DNA from: Phymatolithon calcareum
Lineage: Eukaryota; Rhodophyta; Florideophyceae; Hapalidiales
Assembly (NCBI GenBank): GCA_977006965.1
Contig: OZ345352.1
Span: 4,340,001 to 4,404,000 of the forward strand
DNA length: 64,000 nt
Direction: 5' to 3'
Below are positions 31,321-40,869 of this stretch, piece by piece. The position numbers and the translations under genes were made by a program. The notes beneath the pieces are model-generated. The model did not search any database. It was not told where the DNA came from and saw only the letters and a program-made list of their open reading frames with translations. The first letter of the stretch is position 1; each line of letters opens with the position of its first letter.

Positions 31321-32127
31321 GACGACCGGGCCAAGAACGCCTTCCGGACGCTCTCCATGCGACCCTCTCGTTAGGTTGCGCCACGCGGCGCCGCGCTGCG
31401 ACCGGCCGAGACTCTGTGAGTCACATTCACAGGCGCGCACACTCGGCGGCGGCTGAAAACGCGGCGCCACGCAGCGCAGAGGCGAAAACTTGCACGACAG
31501 ATCCACCGGCGCGCACAGACGCCAGCAACTTCTCCAGAGTCCGAGCCTCGCCGATCGAAATCCCTATATCAAGCAGGACGCTGAAGAAACCTTGATCTCC
31601 AGCACACGCATCGCAAGCTTGCAGACGCATTCACACGGAGGCACGCACTTCGGAACGTGCCTGAATCGAGACGTGAACCGCGCATAAGACAGCGAACAGC
31701 GTAAGGAGCTCTTTGGTAGACCGGCTGTCCTTTTCCCACAAGGACTCGTGGATATCTGATTTCTCGGCGGAAGGTTGACAGGTGAGCTTTTCGAGTTGGC
31801 AGCCCGCGTTTTTTTGTTGACTACCCACCCACTCTTTATATTCTTTTATAGAAGTAGTGAAGCTATCGCACGGCTACAACTACGACAATCCGGTTCTCCG
31901 GCAAGCGGTGCTTGTCCGGGAGGAGGTTCCTAAGAGGTACAGGACGGTGTCCGGGAACTCGAGTAAGGAGAAGCGCGACATTGCTCGTCTTCTCTGGGGA
32001 GCTAGACCGTTGGACGCCGTGAAAGCAAAGTCGCCAAAATTTCGATTTTATGTTTTCAAATAAATCCGCGGATCTTTCTCGGCAGGCAGTCTCCAAGCCT
32101 ACCTTGCTATCACAAAGGTCTTTTCTT
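31321..32127. other. no gene recognised
   Basis: A 68-codon frame at 31857-32063 has no recognisable domain. It ends just before a LINE fragment. Confidence 0.35.
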
Positions 32128-32830
32128 CAGGTATGTTTTCGGAATATATGCCGAACATCGAAGAGAGCGGATGCGAGTGCTCTGCCGATTCGCCAGCCCA
32201 CAGATGAGGAGAGCGCACCAGGCTGAAAGGTACGCCTTATGCCTGGTAAGACAGAAGAAGTACCTTGAGCTCGCAGAAGAATACCAAGGAAGAGAAGAAG
32301 ATCTGGAATATGTATCAAATGATATTGGGCATCTTAGAGAAGAGAAGCACCTCAAAGAAGCTCTAAAACAAGCAGAAGAAGGTATGGTATCAAAAACCGG
32401 ACGCATGCGGGAAGCAGCAAAAAAATGGACGTTGGAAGAAGAGGGACGGACAGTTAAAATCCCGGTCGACAAGCGGAATGAATTACTTGGAGTGCTACGT
32501 ATAAGGGACAGAACTGCGCGGTTGAGATGCCTGAGATTTCTTTCAACAGAGCTCCTTTGTGGAGAAAATCAGTTTTAGCGAAGTACTTTGGGCCCGGTGC
32601 TGTGGTTGAGCTCGTTGTGCTCCAACGCACACTACGGTGCATGAAGATGGACCACGAAACAGAATATGAATGCGAAAGACTCACTCGAGCCCTCACAGGG
32701 AGAGAAAATCGGATTAAGGAGATATTAGGAGGCTAGTAGAGAGATGAATGTGGAAGACAGCGAAAAGCTGCCCTGTTAATCAAATTGAGGTTTTGGGAGC
32801 TTTTAAAATAAATCAACGTAGAACCCCCCC
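32128..32830 (+). mobile_element. LINE family-C 3' copy with near-complete C-terminal module
   Basis: It encodes YVFGIYAEHRRERMRVLCRF, then LCLVRQKKYLELAEEYQGRE. After a frame change at about 32530 it continues with LWRKSVLAKYFGPGAVVELV and ALTGRENRIKEILGG. The tail is GCTGCCCTGTTAATC ... GGGAGCTTTTAAAATAAATC, then a run of C. It is the longest family-C copy here. Confidence 0.75.
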
Positions 32831-32845
32831 CCCCCGTTGCATTCG

Positions 32846-33050
32846 CCATGATGTAAATGTGTTCAGAGTACGGAAAAGGCATTAGACTCCCTACTACTCT
32901 AAAGAGTCGCCATAAAATGGAAAACGACGAGTCCCTGTATTAAGGACCAGGCGATATGCTAGAATGAACAAGTACTGAAAAGCTGCTCCCGTACAGTCTT
33001 TGGAGTGTTAATGAGGGATTTCAAATAAGCAATAGTTGCTAAAAAACTTC
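32846..33050 (+). mobile_element. LINE family-E 3' fragment
   Basis: ORF2 end (FRVRKRH..., then ME-NDESLY in a shifted frame) is followed by the tail GCTGCTCCCGTACAGTCTTT ... GTTAATGAGGGATTTCAAAT. The same end lies inverted at 36.4-36.74 kb. Confidence 0.6.
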
Positions 33051-33059
33051 ATGATTTTT

Positions 33060-34250
33060 GCAACGACCATGAGGTCCTCTCCTTCCTTTTCCAGGAATGT
33101 TGATCAAAGTGCTTCTGCAGACTGGTTCGCTACTATGTGCTTCATCGCTTCATGAAACGGTTCTCCGGTTTCCATCGCTGCAATGTCGTTTCTTGTGGCT
33201 TGAAGCTCTTCTGAGTTTCTTCTCTCTGGCGGTTCCTCGAGGAACTTTCCTTCTTTCGCCCTGGTTCTCCTCAACATCGAAAGTTAGTTATTCCCGTCGA
33301 TGGGAAGCAGTTTGGACTCAACATAGTTTGTTTGTTTGTTTATTGCAGGTTATTCGAATTACACAAAGTGTACATTATTCAACATCTAGTAGGGGTCCTC
33401 TAAATGTTCCTGATATAGATCCATTCCTGGTATTCGCGTATCTGCATCGCGCTAGTACTGCTGCACACCACTCCACGGCGACATCCGTGTGCCCTTTGCG
33501 GAACGTTAATTCAATTCTTGCTTGTGACAGGATTCGAACCGGCGACCTCAACATTCCTGCCTGTATCATACCGAAATATGCGCACAGGTGCGCGGGGGCA
33601 GTTTTACCACTATACCACAGGTGGGTTCAACATAGTTGACGGAGTCTATCTGTCTTTCCTCGTGCCATTGGCGCGAAGAATTGTCTGAAAAACGTTTGTT
33701 CAACTTCACTGACGGCGTTCTGAACGTTTTCTGTCCACGGTGTTACGTGCATACTCACTTTCTCTTCTGCTATGTCATCCATCAATGGTTGTGTTAGGAT
33801 GAGTTGAAGGGCTTCCAGCAGCATCGTCGCTAGTTTGTCGTAGTTGCCGACATACCCCAAGGGGTTGCACGAGGGTAAGCGGCCGAAGAACAACTTGAAT
33901 GCCGAAAGTCTGTGTTTTCTCGACTTGAAGTGGTCTACGCCGTTTCGTTTCACGTTCATATCCACAACGATTTTGAGTTTTTTATCCTTCTTCGTCTCGC
34001 TGCATGCCCGCAGTTTATCATCCTTGCGGGTAGACTTTCGGTTCACAGCCCGCTTGGCTGGGACGTTCAACAGTTCGTGCTCTTTGAGATACCGTATATC
34101 CCTCTCTGCCTGAGCCAAGTCCTCATCCTTGCACTCGCTGTATTTGCTTTCCTCCAAGTTCCGTTTTGCATGCAGGAGTCGCAACCCAAAGTGCTCTCCT
34201 CCTTTCTTTTCTCTCAGCTCTGGTGGTGTGATTCTGCACAGCGTTCGCAT
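33060..34250 (-). pseudogene. two LINE fragments fused in frame, split by a SINE
   Basis: On the minus strand, 34250-33800 encodes the family-A C-terminal module (MRTLCRITPPELREKKGGEH, later FKLFFGRLPSCNPLGYV). Without a break in the frame it continues into a block that normally lies upstream of such a module (TPWTENVQNAVSEVEQTFFR, KTDRLRQLC). After the SINE, the second LINE resumes (LSMLRRTRAKEGKFLEEPPE), parallel to family D at 63.2 kb. It is therefore a chimera of two related LINEs with later SINE insertion. Confidence 0.7.
33318..33637 (-). mobile_element. tRNA-derived SINE with 11-bp target duplication
   Basis: The SINE proper is 33329-33626. TCAACATAGTT flanks it on both sides (33318-33328 and 33627-33637). 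On the minus strand it opens with a tRNA-like head: an A-box region TGGTATAGTGGTAAAAC (33602-33619) and a consensus B box GGTTCGAATCC (33530-33540). A body of about 180 bases follows and it ends in AATAAACAAACAAACA. These are the marks of RNA polymerase III transcription and LINE-driven insertion. The perfect duplication suggests it is recent. Confidence 0.88.
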
Positions 34251-34335
34251 TCGATCATTATTCCGCTTGGAAAGGTGGCCAAATTTAAGGTTCTACATGG
34301 TCTAGATGCGCTTGAATGAACTTCGACCATGGCAT

Positions 34336-34440
34336 TCTCATGAAAAGGTAAGCGAAGGATTGTAGCACAACGATAAGTCTCTCAGATGCAATGATAATTG
34401 ACAAAGGGAGCTTCAATTAAACAGAAATCCAATCCAATCC
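34336..34440 (+). repeat. LINE family-B tail-only insertion
   Basis: It reads AAGCGAAGGATTGTAGCACA, then AGTCTCTCAGATGCAATGAT and GGGAGCTTCAATTAAACAGA. The same tail ends the longer copy at 35.4 kb. Confidence 0.65.
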
Positions 34441-34454
34441 ATGCCTTTTTTATA

Positions 34455-35490
34455 CAAAGGTCGGGAATAGTTGCGTCATAACTCCCAATGGTGCAAACAA
34501 AAGCTTCAAATTCGTTCTTGCAAGAAAAGAAATCGAGACTGTGTCCGAAACTACATACTTGGGCATCTCCATATATCTTCGAACAGCATAACAGAAACCT
34601 CTACGCTTTCCCGAATAGATGCTGCACAGAATCGACTGATGGTTCTAGGAAACATCGGACTCCACGGAAAAGGGTTCACACCCTCGACATGCTTAAGACT
34701 ATATAAGGCGCTCGTCCGTCCAATGATGGAGTATATTCTCCCGTTCGCAGATTTGACGCGTAGCATCCTTCGCGCACAGGACGCCCTAGAGAGTAACCTG
34801 TTCTCTAGAATGTTCGGAACCTGGTGCAAGAATATGCAGGCCCGCTTTCGAGGAATATGCCGCCTGGAATCCATTCAACTACGCCAAGCGCATTTGAGCT
34901 CCAAGTTCATAACAGCACAGTAATATCGAGGAAAACAGGCACTTGAGCTTCCCAAGGGCACAACACAACTGGCAACAAACGATATGCTTCACAAAGCTCT
35001 TCTCTGTACCTCTACAGAGGAATTTGCACGCACCCTAGACGCTACGACAAGCGTAAACGCAAGAACGCTGAAGAACGCAAAAGAAGAATGGGAAGCATGT
35101 CTCCCTTCTAAAGCCACAGGACGGGAGGGCCGGCGCCCTCCTCAGCCCATCAAGAACGAACTACCACCATTCCTCACCCTCAAAAAAGCGAAGCCCAGGC
35201 TTCTTTGCACGCACTGGTTATTTCACCGCTTCCCATATCCCTGGCAAGAAGAAGCAAGAAACGAAGATTCCAAACTCGATGAAGCTCTCACAGTTATCTC
35301 AAACTTAATGCCCAATCAACGACTTTCCGATATTCAAAAAGAGATGCTGGAAATGGCAGTTGATACCGTCCAAAGAAAATGTCCGAAATTAAAATGAAAA
35401 CGTAAGCGAAGGATTGTAGCGCAACGAAAAGTCTCTCAGGTGCAATGATAATTGACTAAGGGAGCTTCAATAAAACAGAAATCCATCCAT
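34455..35490 (+). pseudogene. LINE family-B: reverse transcriptase end, C-terminal domain and tail
   Basis: It starts in the polymerase (LARKEIETVSETTYLGISI). After a frame change near 34580 it continues with IDAAQNRLMVLGNIGLHGKG and CLRLYKALVRPMMEYILPF, then FSRMFGTWCKNMQARF. A second frame (34984-35397) encodes the C-terminal region (LLCTHWLFHRFPYPWQEEAR, VISNLMPNQRLSDIQKEML). The tail matches 34336-34440. It is 5'-truncated and frame-broken. Confidence 0.75.
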
Positions 35491-35702
35491 AGCTTTTTTC
35501 CTGCAGTGCGCATTCCCGTCGACATTGGAGCAAGGCCTTCTAGATGGATATGCATTTTGTTGTTGTCAGTTTTTTACCTGTAACAAAGATTCTTTGGCCA
35601 TGCCTCGTTGGGATTAGAGTACCTGCGCCGTTCGTCTGCAGAGGAGCATTATCTTATAACTAGAAATCCTTGTTTCTTGTTCTCGTCATAAGAAAGAAAG
35701 AT

Positions 35703-35762
35703 GATATTTCTATTCTAGTGCTATCAACGCTTCTGCAGACGCTTACGGGAACACTTCTGACG
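35703..35762 (-). repeat. tail type 4 copy
   Basis: The minus strand reads TTCCCGTAAGCGTCTGCAGA, then TAGCACTAGAATAGAAATAT. It is diverged from the copy at 13.1 kb. Confidence 0.4.
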
Positions 35763-35939
35763 AGCCACACGGACTCAGTCGGATCCCAAAGGCTCCATTT
35801 CAACCGAAGCAGCAAAGTGAGCAAAATTCTAAAACCTACCTCTGATCTCAAAAAAGAGATCTCGAGGGGGAAAATCATTTCGCTTCCGGTGCCGCACGGA
35901 ATCTTTTCGATTTTCCTGCTCCGCGATGCCCTCGGGAGA

Positions 35940-36263
35940 GCTTGCGAATGTTCTCACCATAAGCCGAGATTGCATTTGCCTCAGCCTATCCCGCACGCCA
36001 AAGCAACACTGCCGCCGCACTTGTGCTTCAAGTCGAGGATGTATTGGACCTTGCCCATGAAGTGGTTATTCGGCATGTATCCGACGATGGGCACCTCGAA
36101 GCTCAAAGAACGGACAGGGCAAACTGGAAGAGATTCTATTCAAGATATTAAGACAGGGTTATCGAAAGACAAGCTATCACCGGGGAAACGTGCCCTCACA
36201 AGGAGAGCGCTTGATGAAGACCTTACCATGTTCCTGGCAGTCAATACCGCGACTGCCAACTGA
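35940..36263 (+). pseudogene. LINE C-terminal fragment
   Basis: It encodes LPMKWLFGMYPTMGTSKLKE and GKRALTRRALDEDLTMFLAV, following the FGR-P...ALD-LL pattern shared by the C-terminal modules of the other LINE copies. Confidence 0.5.
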
Positions 36264-36399
36264 ATCGTAGTTAAGCTCAGCTGACTTCGCGTGACGCAGT
36301 ATAGCGGAGTGTGTTTCTCCCTCGAGGTTCAACCCTGATCCAGAGGTAGGTTTTGGTACGCCACCAGATGGTGTCGCACCCACTAGTCGAAAATCAAGT

Positions 36400-36740
36400 C
36401 CGACCATTGCTATTTTTTTGCACCTATTTAGTTGCTTATTTGAAAGCCCTCATTAACACTCCGAAGACTGTACGGGAGCAGCATTTCATAGCTTGTTCAT
36501 TCTCGCCTGGTCCCTAATACAGGGACTCGTCGTTCTCCATATTGTAAATTATGGTGACACTGGAGAGTAGTATGGAGTCTAATGCCTTTTCCGTTCTTAA
36601 CATTTCTCCGGAATCCAGCTCATACTTTGTTAGATTCATGCGCATCGTCTCTAGGTGGCGCTCTACTGCCGTTCCGATTATATTCGATAGCAGCGTCGTG
36701 CTCACCCGATCCTTGCTATGCTCGCGCGGCACTCGCAAAC
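36400..36740 (-). mobile_element. LINE family-E 3' fragment
   Basis: The minus strand encodes MRMNLTKYELDSGEMLRTEK, then ALDSILLSSVTIIYNMENDE and the stop, followed by the tail GCTGCTCCCGTACAGTCTTC ... TTGAAATAAGCAAC-like sequence. Confidence 0.65.
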
Positions 36741-36744
36741 TTGC

Positions 36745-36790
36745 CCCAAGTGTCTGTCGATACGCTGGTAACTTTTAAATAAAAATCTAC
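36745..36790 (+). repeat. tail type 4 copy
   Basis: It reads GCCCCAAGTGTCTGTCGATA, then CTGGTAACTTTTAAATAAAA, close to the copy at 13.1 kb in inverse orientation. Confidence 0.55.
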
Positions 36791-36926
36791 ACTACTTCTG
36801 GCATATGTCTCATTCGCATCGCATCGATGTACTGTGCACAGGCCCGTCGCATCGTTAGAAATGAATACGCATCTTTATGAGAGTTATAGCGAACGAAAAG
36901 TCTCTCAGGTGCAGAGATAATTGACA

Positions 36927-37510
36927 TTGTTTTTGTAGACGCGAGAAAACACGAGCTGCTTTCACGTAACTAACGAAAGTAAATGTGAGCTTGGACCCAT
37001 AAATATTTAATAGTTCATCTAAAATTGAGCATTTTCAGCGCTCATATCACTTTCATTAAAACTCAGTTCTATTGGCCAGATGATCTTCCAAACCCGGTCA
37101 ACCTTCAACTTATAATACCTGATGCGGGAAAAATAAGTTGGAAGCTTAAATTCGATTGTTTATTTTGATGTGATGAGGATTTTATAAGTTGTAAATCACT
37201 ACATTATTCCTCGGAGAGGAGAGAAATATAAGATAGATTTTCTCAAGAATTTGAGAAGGGGAAGAGGAAAAAATAAGTTTTTTCTCACTTACTTTTTGCG
37301 CAGAGGTAAGAACTAAATAAGTTAGTTTTTTCTAATATTTTGAAAACGTGAACGGAAAACGACAACAGTCTGGGCATGGACCGCTTTACCATCGTTTCGG
37401 TTCGTAGTGGTCCAGTGAAATAGTCATTTTTGTACTTTATGTGGGAGCTTCCATTGGCAACAAACTTGTACTTTCCAAAACGGCGTGTTTTCTCGCGTCT
37501 ACAAAAACAA
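36927..37510. mobile_element. MITE-like element with perfect 27-bp inverted repeats
   Basis: The ends are TTGTTTTTGTAGACGCGAGA... (36927-36953) and its exact reverse complement (37484-37510). The 584-bp AT-rich interior codes for nothing recognisable. The core CGCGAGAAAACA resembles CGCGAGAGAACA in the repeats of the 4.56-kb element at 47.25 kb. Confidence 0.8.
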
Positions 37511-37516
37511 GTCGTA

Positions 37517-37678
37517 TGTGTACCGTAAGCCGGGATAACAAATGTGTAAAACGTGCTCGTACCTGGTCCTCGTGGGTACAATAGTCCCTCGGGCTCCGCC
37601 CTCGGGTCCTATTGTACCCACTCGGGCCTGGTACTCTTACGTTTTACTTTCATTTGTTATCCCGGCTTACGGTACACA
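37517..37678. repeat. foldback element, near-perfect 162-bp hairpin
   Basis: The 28-bp outer arms start TGTGTACCGTAAGCCGGGAT (37517-37544) and are exactly complemented at 37651-37678. Inner arms (GTGGGTACAATAG ... CTATTGTACCCAC) surround a GC-rich core containing CTCGGGCTCCGCCCTCGGG. It sits six bases after the MITE. Confidence 0.85.
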
Positions 37679-37735
37679 TCTCCTTAAAGGGAGCTTCAAA
37701 TAAACAAAAATCCAATCTAATCTAATATGAGATTC

Positions 37736-38101
37736 ATTAAATCAATTGGTGTAGGGCGAACGCACGCTCAAAAGTGAACACAATTTTAGTTTTGTCCCGT
37801 TTTGAATAAAGGAAAGATTGAGATCACTTGTTGACGCATTGACGCCCTGTTTTATCTACAAAGTGAGTAATGACGACGATGCTGTAGGCCCCACATCAGG
37901 ACACGGCAAAATGCCCAGATGCCCTGCTGTAGTCAGGTCGCATGTTGGCAGCTTTATGTTATTACCGCTCAAGGTAATCTAATCTATAGTTCCTACGAAT
38001 CGATACATTGATCGATTGTAAGGAGCACGCACAGTTCCAGGGAGGAGTATTTACACTCGCGGAAGATATTTGGTGACGTTCTCTTATGCACTCGGAGAGT
38101 G
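37736..38101. other. upstream region of the peptidase gene
   Basis: No gene seen here other than the promoter candidate at its right edge. Confidence 0.4.
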
Positions 38102-38109
38102 TATATAGG
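38102..38109 (+). promoter_or_regulatory. TATA-box candidate
   Basis: TATATAGG lies 54 bases before the chosen start codon of the peptidase gene. The position would leave a short 5' leader. Confidence 0.35.
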
Positions 38110-38163
38110 CGGCGAAATCGAAAACAAATCTTCACCGCATGTTCTTATCCAGCATCCGTGACA

Positions 38164-40080
38164 ATGGTGGTCCATTTCGCTCGCTCTTGCAGCGTCGCAT
38201 GCTTTCTGTCCATAATCATTTCGTCGGCATTGAGCGCAACGTGTTCCGCAAGTATCGACTGTACAACTAACTCCACCTGCACGGTAGATTTCTGTGAGCC
38301 GCTGCATCGAGTCTGCCTTTCCCTAGGGCCTGCTACGTGCCCCGGTGCACTGCTAACTGAGACATCACGATCCGTACTCCTTCGAGCCGCAGAGACGAAG
38401 CCTCTCAACCGGAAAGAGAGACTCGAGATCATTTTCGAGGCAGAGCGCATGTTCCGTGACCTCCATCCTCACCGCCCTCTGCATCTCAATTTCTTAAAAG
38501 TTGACCCGGTCGACAAACTCCGCACCTTCGCAAGGGAGGTACACGCCGCAGGCGGAAGCGGACCTGTTGCAGCCTTTCACCATCGCATGATTGACATTTT
38601 CCGGCAGGCCCAAGACCTGCACACCCGCTACAGTACCCCACTGCCTCTGCGAAACGCACTTGCCGTTCTGCCGTTCCAAGTTCGCGAGTATTATGATCCT
38701 TCTACTCCAATTCCAAATTACATCGTGTCCGATGTGGCAGCCAAGGCAAAATTTTCGAACTCGGAATTCAAAAAGGGAGTGCAGCTCGTCTCATGGAACG
38801 GTGTTTCGATCAGCGAAGCGGTCATGACAGAGGGAAACGAAGGGTACGCATCGAACAGGCACGCGAAGCACCGGCGTGGATTGAAGAGACTCACCGTCAA
38901 ACAGTTCCAGTTCGATAAATTTCCGCTTCAAGACTATGTCGAAGTTGAATTTATCACCGCAGCCGGAAGAATGAGCTCGGTGATGATACCTTGGATATTT
39001 GTTCGGGTACCCGAAAGGCCTGATATCTCTGCTCCTGAAACGCCTATGAAAACTCTCTCCACATCTCCCAAGCATCACACTCTCGCTCGCCCTGGTCTTC
39101 CCATCGGAGGAGTGGATCTGGTCCTAAGATCACCTATGCGTCAAGTGGGAAGGAACAGATTCAGAAAGATTGCAGTTAGTTCCAACGAATCCAAAAATTT
39201 CGATGCGCGGATAATCCATACTCAACGAGGCACTTTTGGCATGATCAGAGTGCACAACTTTCTCCCTGAAGACGAATACCAGTTCTTGTCAGAAATGCTA
39301 CGGGTAATTCTTCAAATGCCAACGACAGGTCTCGTGTTCGATTTGCGCGGCAATGATGGTGGTGTCCCCCCACTTTGCCAATACATTGTGCAGCTTTTCA
39401 CAGAGAAGCGCGTCATCGTTACATCGGCTGAGGTGCGCAAATCTCCCTTGAGCCTAAAGCTCGCTAGGATTGCAATCGGACCGAAATTCAGCGACCCATA
39501 CATGATTGAGTTAATGGGCGCACCGACGCGTCAATCAGATATTGCCGAGAAGTTTGGAGATCAGTATTTTGGATTGACTCGCATTCAAGAAGCGGACGCG
39601 AACAGCTACGAAGGCGAACGATATAACGGACCTGTCGTTGTGCTGGTCGACGCGGAGACATACAGCTGCGGAGACATCTTCGCCGCAGTTGTTCAAGACA
39701 GCGGAGCGGCGGCACTTGTAGGCGTGGATCAGAGAACAGGCGGTGGCGGAAGCCTCGTCATGACCACGAAATTACTTCAAAGTTGGTACCCTGATGTTTT
39801 TAATTCGCTTCCCGGTAACGTCGAATGGTCATTTTCGCATTTCAGGCTCGCGCGGGGCGGTAAGAATGAGGGAATCCCAATGGAATACTTCGGCGTCACG
39901 CCGGACATCAGATACAATTACACGAAAGCGGATCGACTAGATGCGGACAGGGATCTCAACTTGTACTTGAATGATCTGCTGAAACGAATTGGAGCATCTT
40001 CAAATAATCCTCAGACTCCGATCGAGTCCCCGGGTGCGGAATTCACGCCCGCTCCATCCACCGAGGCAATTTTGATTTAG
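38164..40080 (+). CDS. secreted S41-family (tail-specific protease-like) peptidase
   Basis: This is a 638-residue, intronless protein. The ATG at 38164 (context ACAATGG) is preferred over one at 38086 because it places a signal peptide at the N-terminus (VVHFARSCSVACFLSIIISS, cleavage likely after ATCSA). A Cys-rich segment follows (about residues 26-60, including CTVDFCEPLHRVC). The peptidase core is recognised by LVFDLRGNDGG (residues 391-400 region), VVLVDAETYSCGDIFAAVVQ with the probable nucleophile S501, and GVDQRTGGGGS (about 520-530). The TYSCGD motif corresponds to the T-x-S-A-G-E type of the S41 clan; Cys after the Ser is unusual. Secretion and proteolysis are inferred from the signal and the fold. 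Fungal and algal secreted S41 proteins have similar length. Nothing nearby suggests a substrate. Confidence 0.85.
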   Translation: MVVHFARSCSVACFLSIIISSALSATCSASIDCTTNSTCTVDFCEPLHRVCLSLGPATCPGALLTETSRSVLLRAAETKPLNRKERLEIIFEAERMFRDLHPHRPLHLNFLKVDPVDKLRTFAREVHAAGGSGPVAAFHHRMIDIFRQAQDLHTRYSTPLPLRNALAVLPFQVREYYDPSTPIPNYIVSDVAAKAKFSNSEFKKGVQLVSWNGVSISEAVMTEGNEGYASNRHAKHRRGLKRLTVKQFQFDKFPLQDYVEVEFITAAGRMSSVMIPWIFVRVPERPDISAPETPMKTLSTSPKHHTLARPGLPIGGVDLVLRSPMRQVGRNRFRKIAVSSNESKNFDARIIHTQRGTFGMIRVHNFLPEDEYQFLSEMLRVILQMPTTGLVFDLRGNDGGVPPLCQYIVQLFTEKRVIVTSAEVRKSPLSLKLARIAIGPKFSDPYMIELMGAPTRQSDIAEKFGDQYFGLTRIQEADANSYEGERYNGPVVVLVDAETYSCGDIFAAVVQDSGAAALVGVDQRTGGGGSLVMTTKLLQSWYPDVFNSLPGNVEWSFSHFRLARGGKNEGIPMEYFGVTPDIRYNYTKADRLDADRDLNLYLNDLLKRIGASSNNPQTPIESPGAEFTPAPSTEAILI

Positions 40081-40571
40081 AAGGGATATTTCTTAATTTT
40101 AAATAGAAGCTCCAAAGATAACAGGGGCGCTTCTGGCAATCATTTCCATTAACGACATGTGCAATATGTTCATTCCTATTCCTCTCAATGCAAAGTCTAG
40201 AGCAATTCTCTTCCATTCATAGTCATTCTTCTATATCATTTCTCGGTGGCGAAACGTCGCTGTAGAACCATGAGCTCGGTTAGGGCACTGACTCCATAAT
40301 AAGAAGTTGTAGGACTGAGAGCAAAATAGTAAGAGTAGTAATCAAAGCGCCGTTTAACCTTCAGTTGGATACCTAGCTACATTTACAGTAAACTTTAATT
40401 CTTCAACTTAAGTGCCTCGTGCCGATTTTCTCAGTAAAAGAGCATGACTGAACCTCCATTTGAAGTATGATAGTCTTGTAGTTCTGCCGCATGGGAAAGG
40501 GAAGAAAAAATACCAGCAATGACAAAATTATTAGACTTAAAGATAATACTGAAGTAAGAAAGAAAGAAACA
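40081..40571. other. 3' flank of the peptidase gene
   Basis: No gene. The piece at 40271-40300 (AGCTCGGTTAGGGCACTGAC, then TCCATAATAAG) resembles a tRNA D-arm and anticodon arm and recurs at 27821. Confidence 0.4.
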
Positions 40572-40640
40572 TGAGATTTTTATTGTAGTGTTACCTGCGC
40601 ATCTATAGACGTTTAGGGCAATATTTCTGACGCGCCACAC
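40572..40640 (-). repeat. tail type 4 copy
   Basis: The plus strand reads GAGATTTTTATTGTAGTGTT, then ACCTGCGCATCTATAGACGT. It is the inverse of the 36.75-kb tail. Confidence 0.5.
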
Positions 40641-40869
40641 TAATAATGACGGATGAGATAAAGCATAAAACAATCTTCTTAGGTGATATATGATATTTTA
40701 TATTTAAGAACTCCGTCGTAAAACTTCATGGTGGATTTGAAATCAGCGCGATTACCAGTTTTTGCGCCACGGGGCGTTTCGGGAGTCGGGTTTCTGCATT
40801 GCACAAGGGGTCCAAGCTGATTGCAATGCAATAGTTTGGCACAGAAGAAGTGAGCTGTAAAGAAAAGAG

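Larger units (their letters stand above)
36885..37735 (+). repeat. LINE family-B tail interrupted by two nested elements
   Basis: The left part ends GCAGAGATAATTGACA (to 36926). The right part resumes at about 37683 with AAGGGAGCTTCAAATAAACA. In the intact copies these parts are adjacent. Confidence 0.7.

Noticed and set aside
33520-33620. Functional tRNA gene
   Set aside because: A and B boxes are present, but arms do not pair into a full cloverleaf by eye, and the unit has a SINE body, a tail and an 11-bp duplication.
37285-37581. 98-codon minus-strand frame
   Set aside because: It runs through the MITE's inverted repeat into the hairpin element, with no domain.
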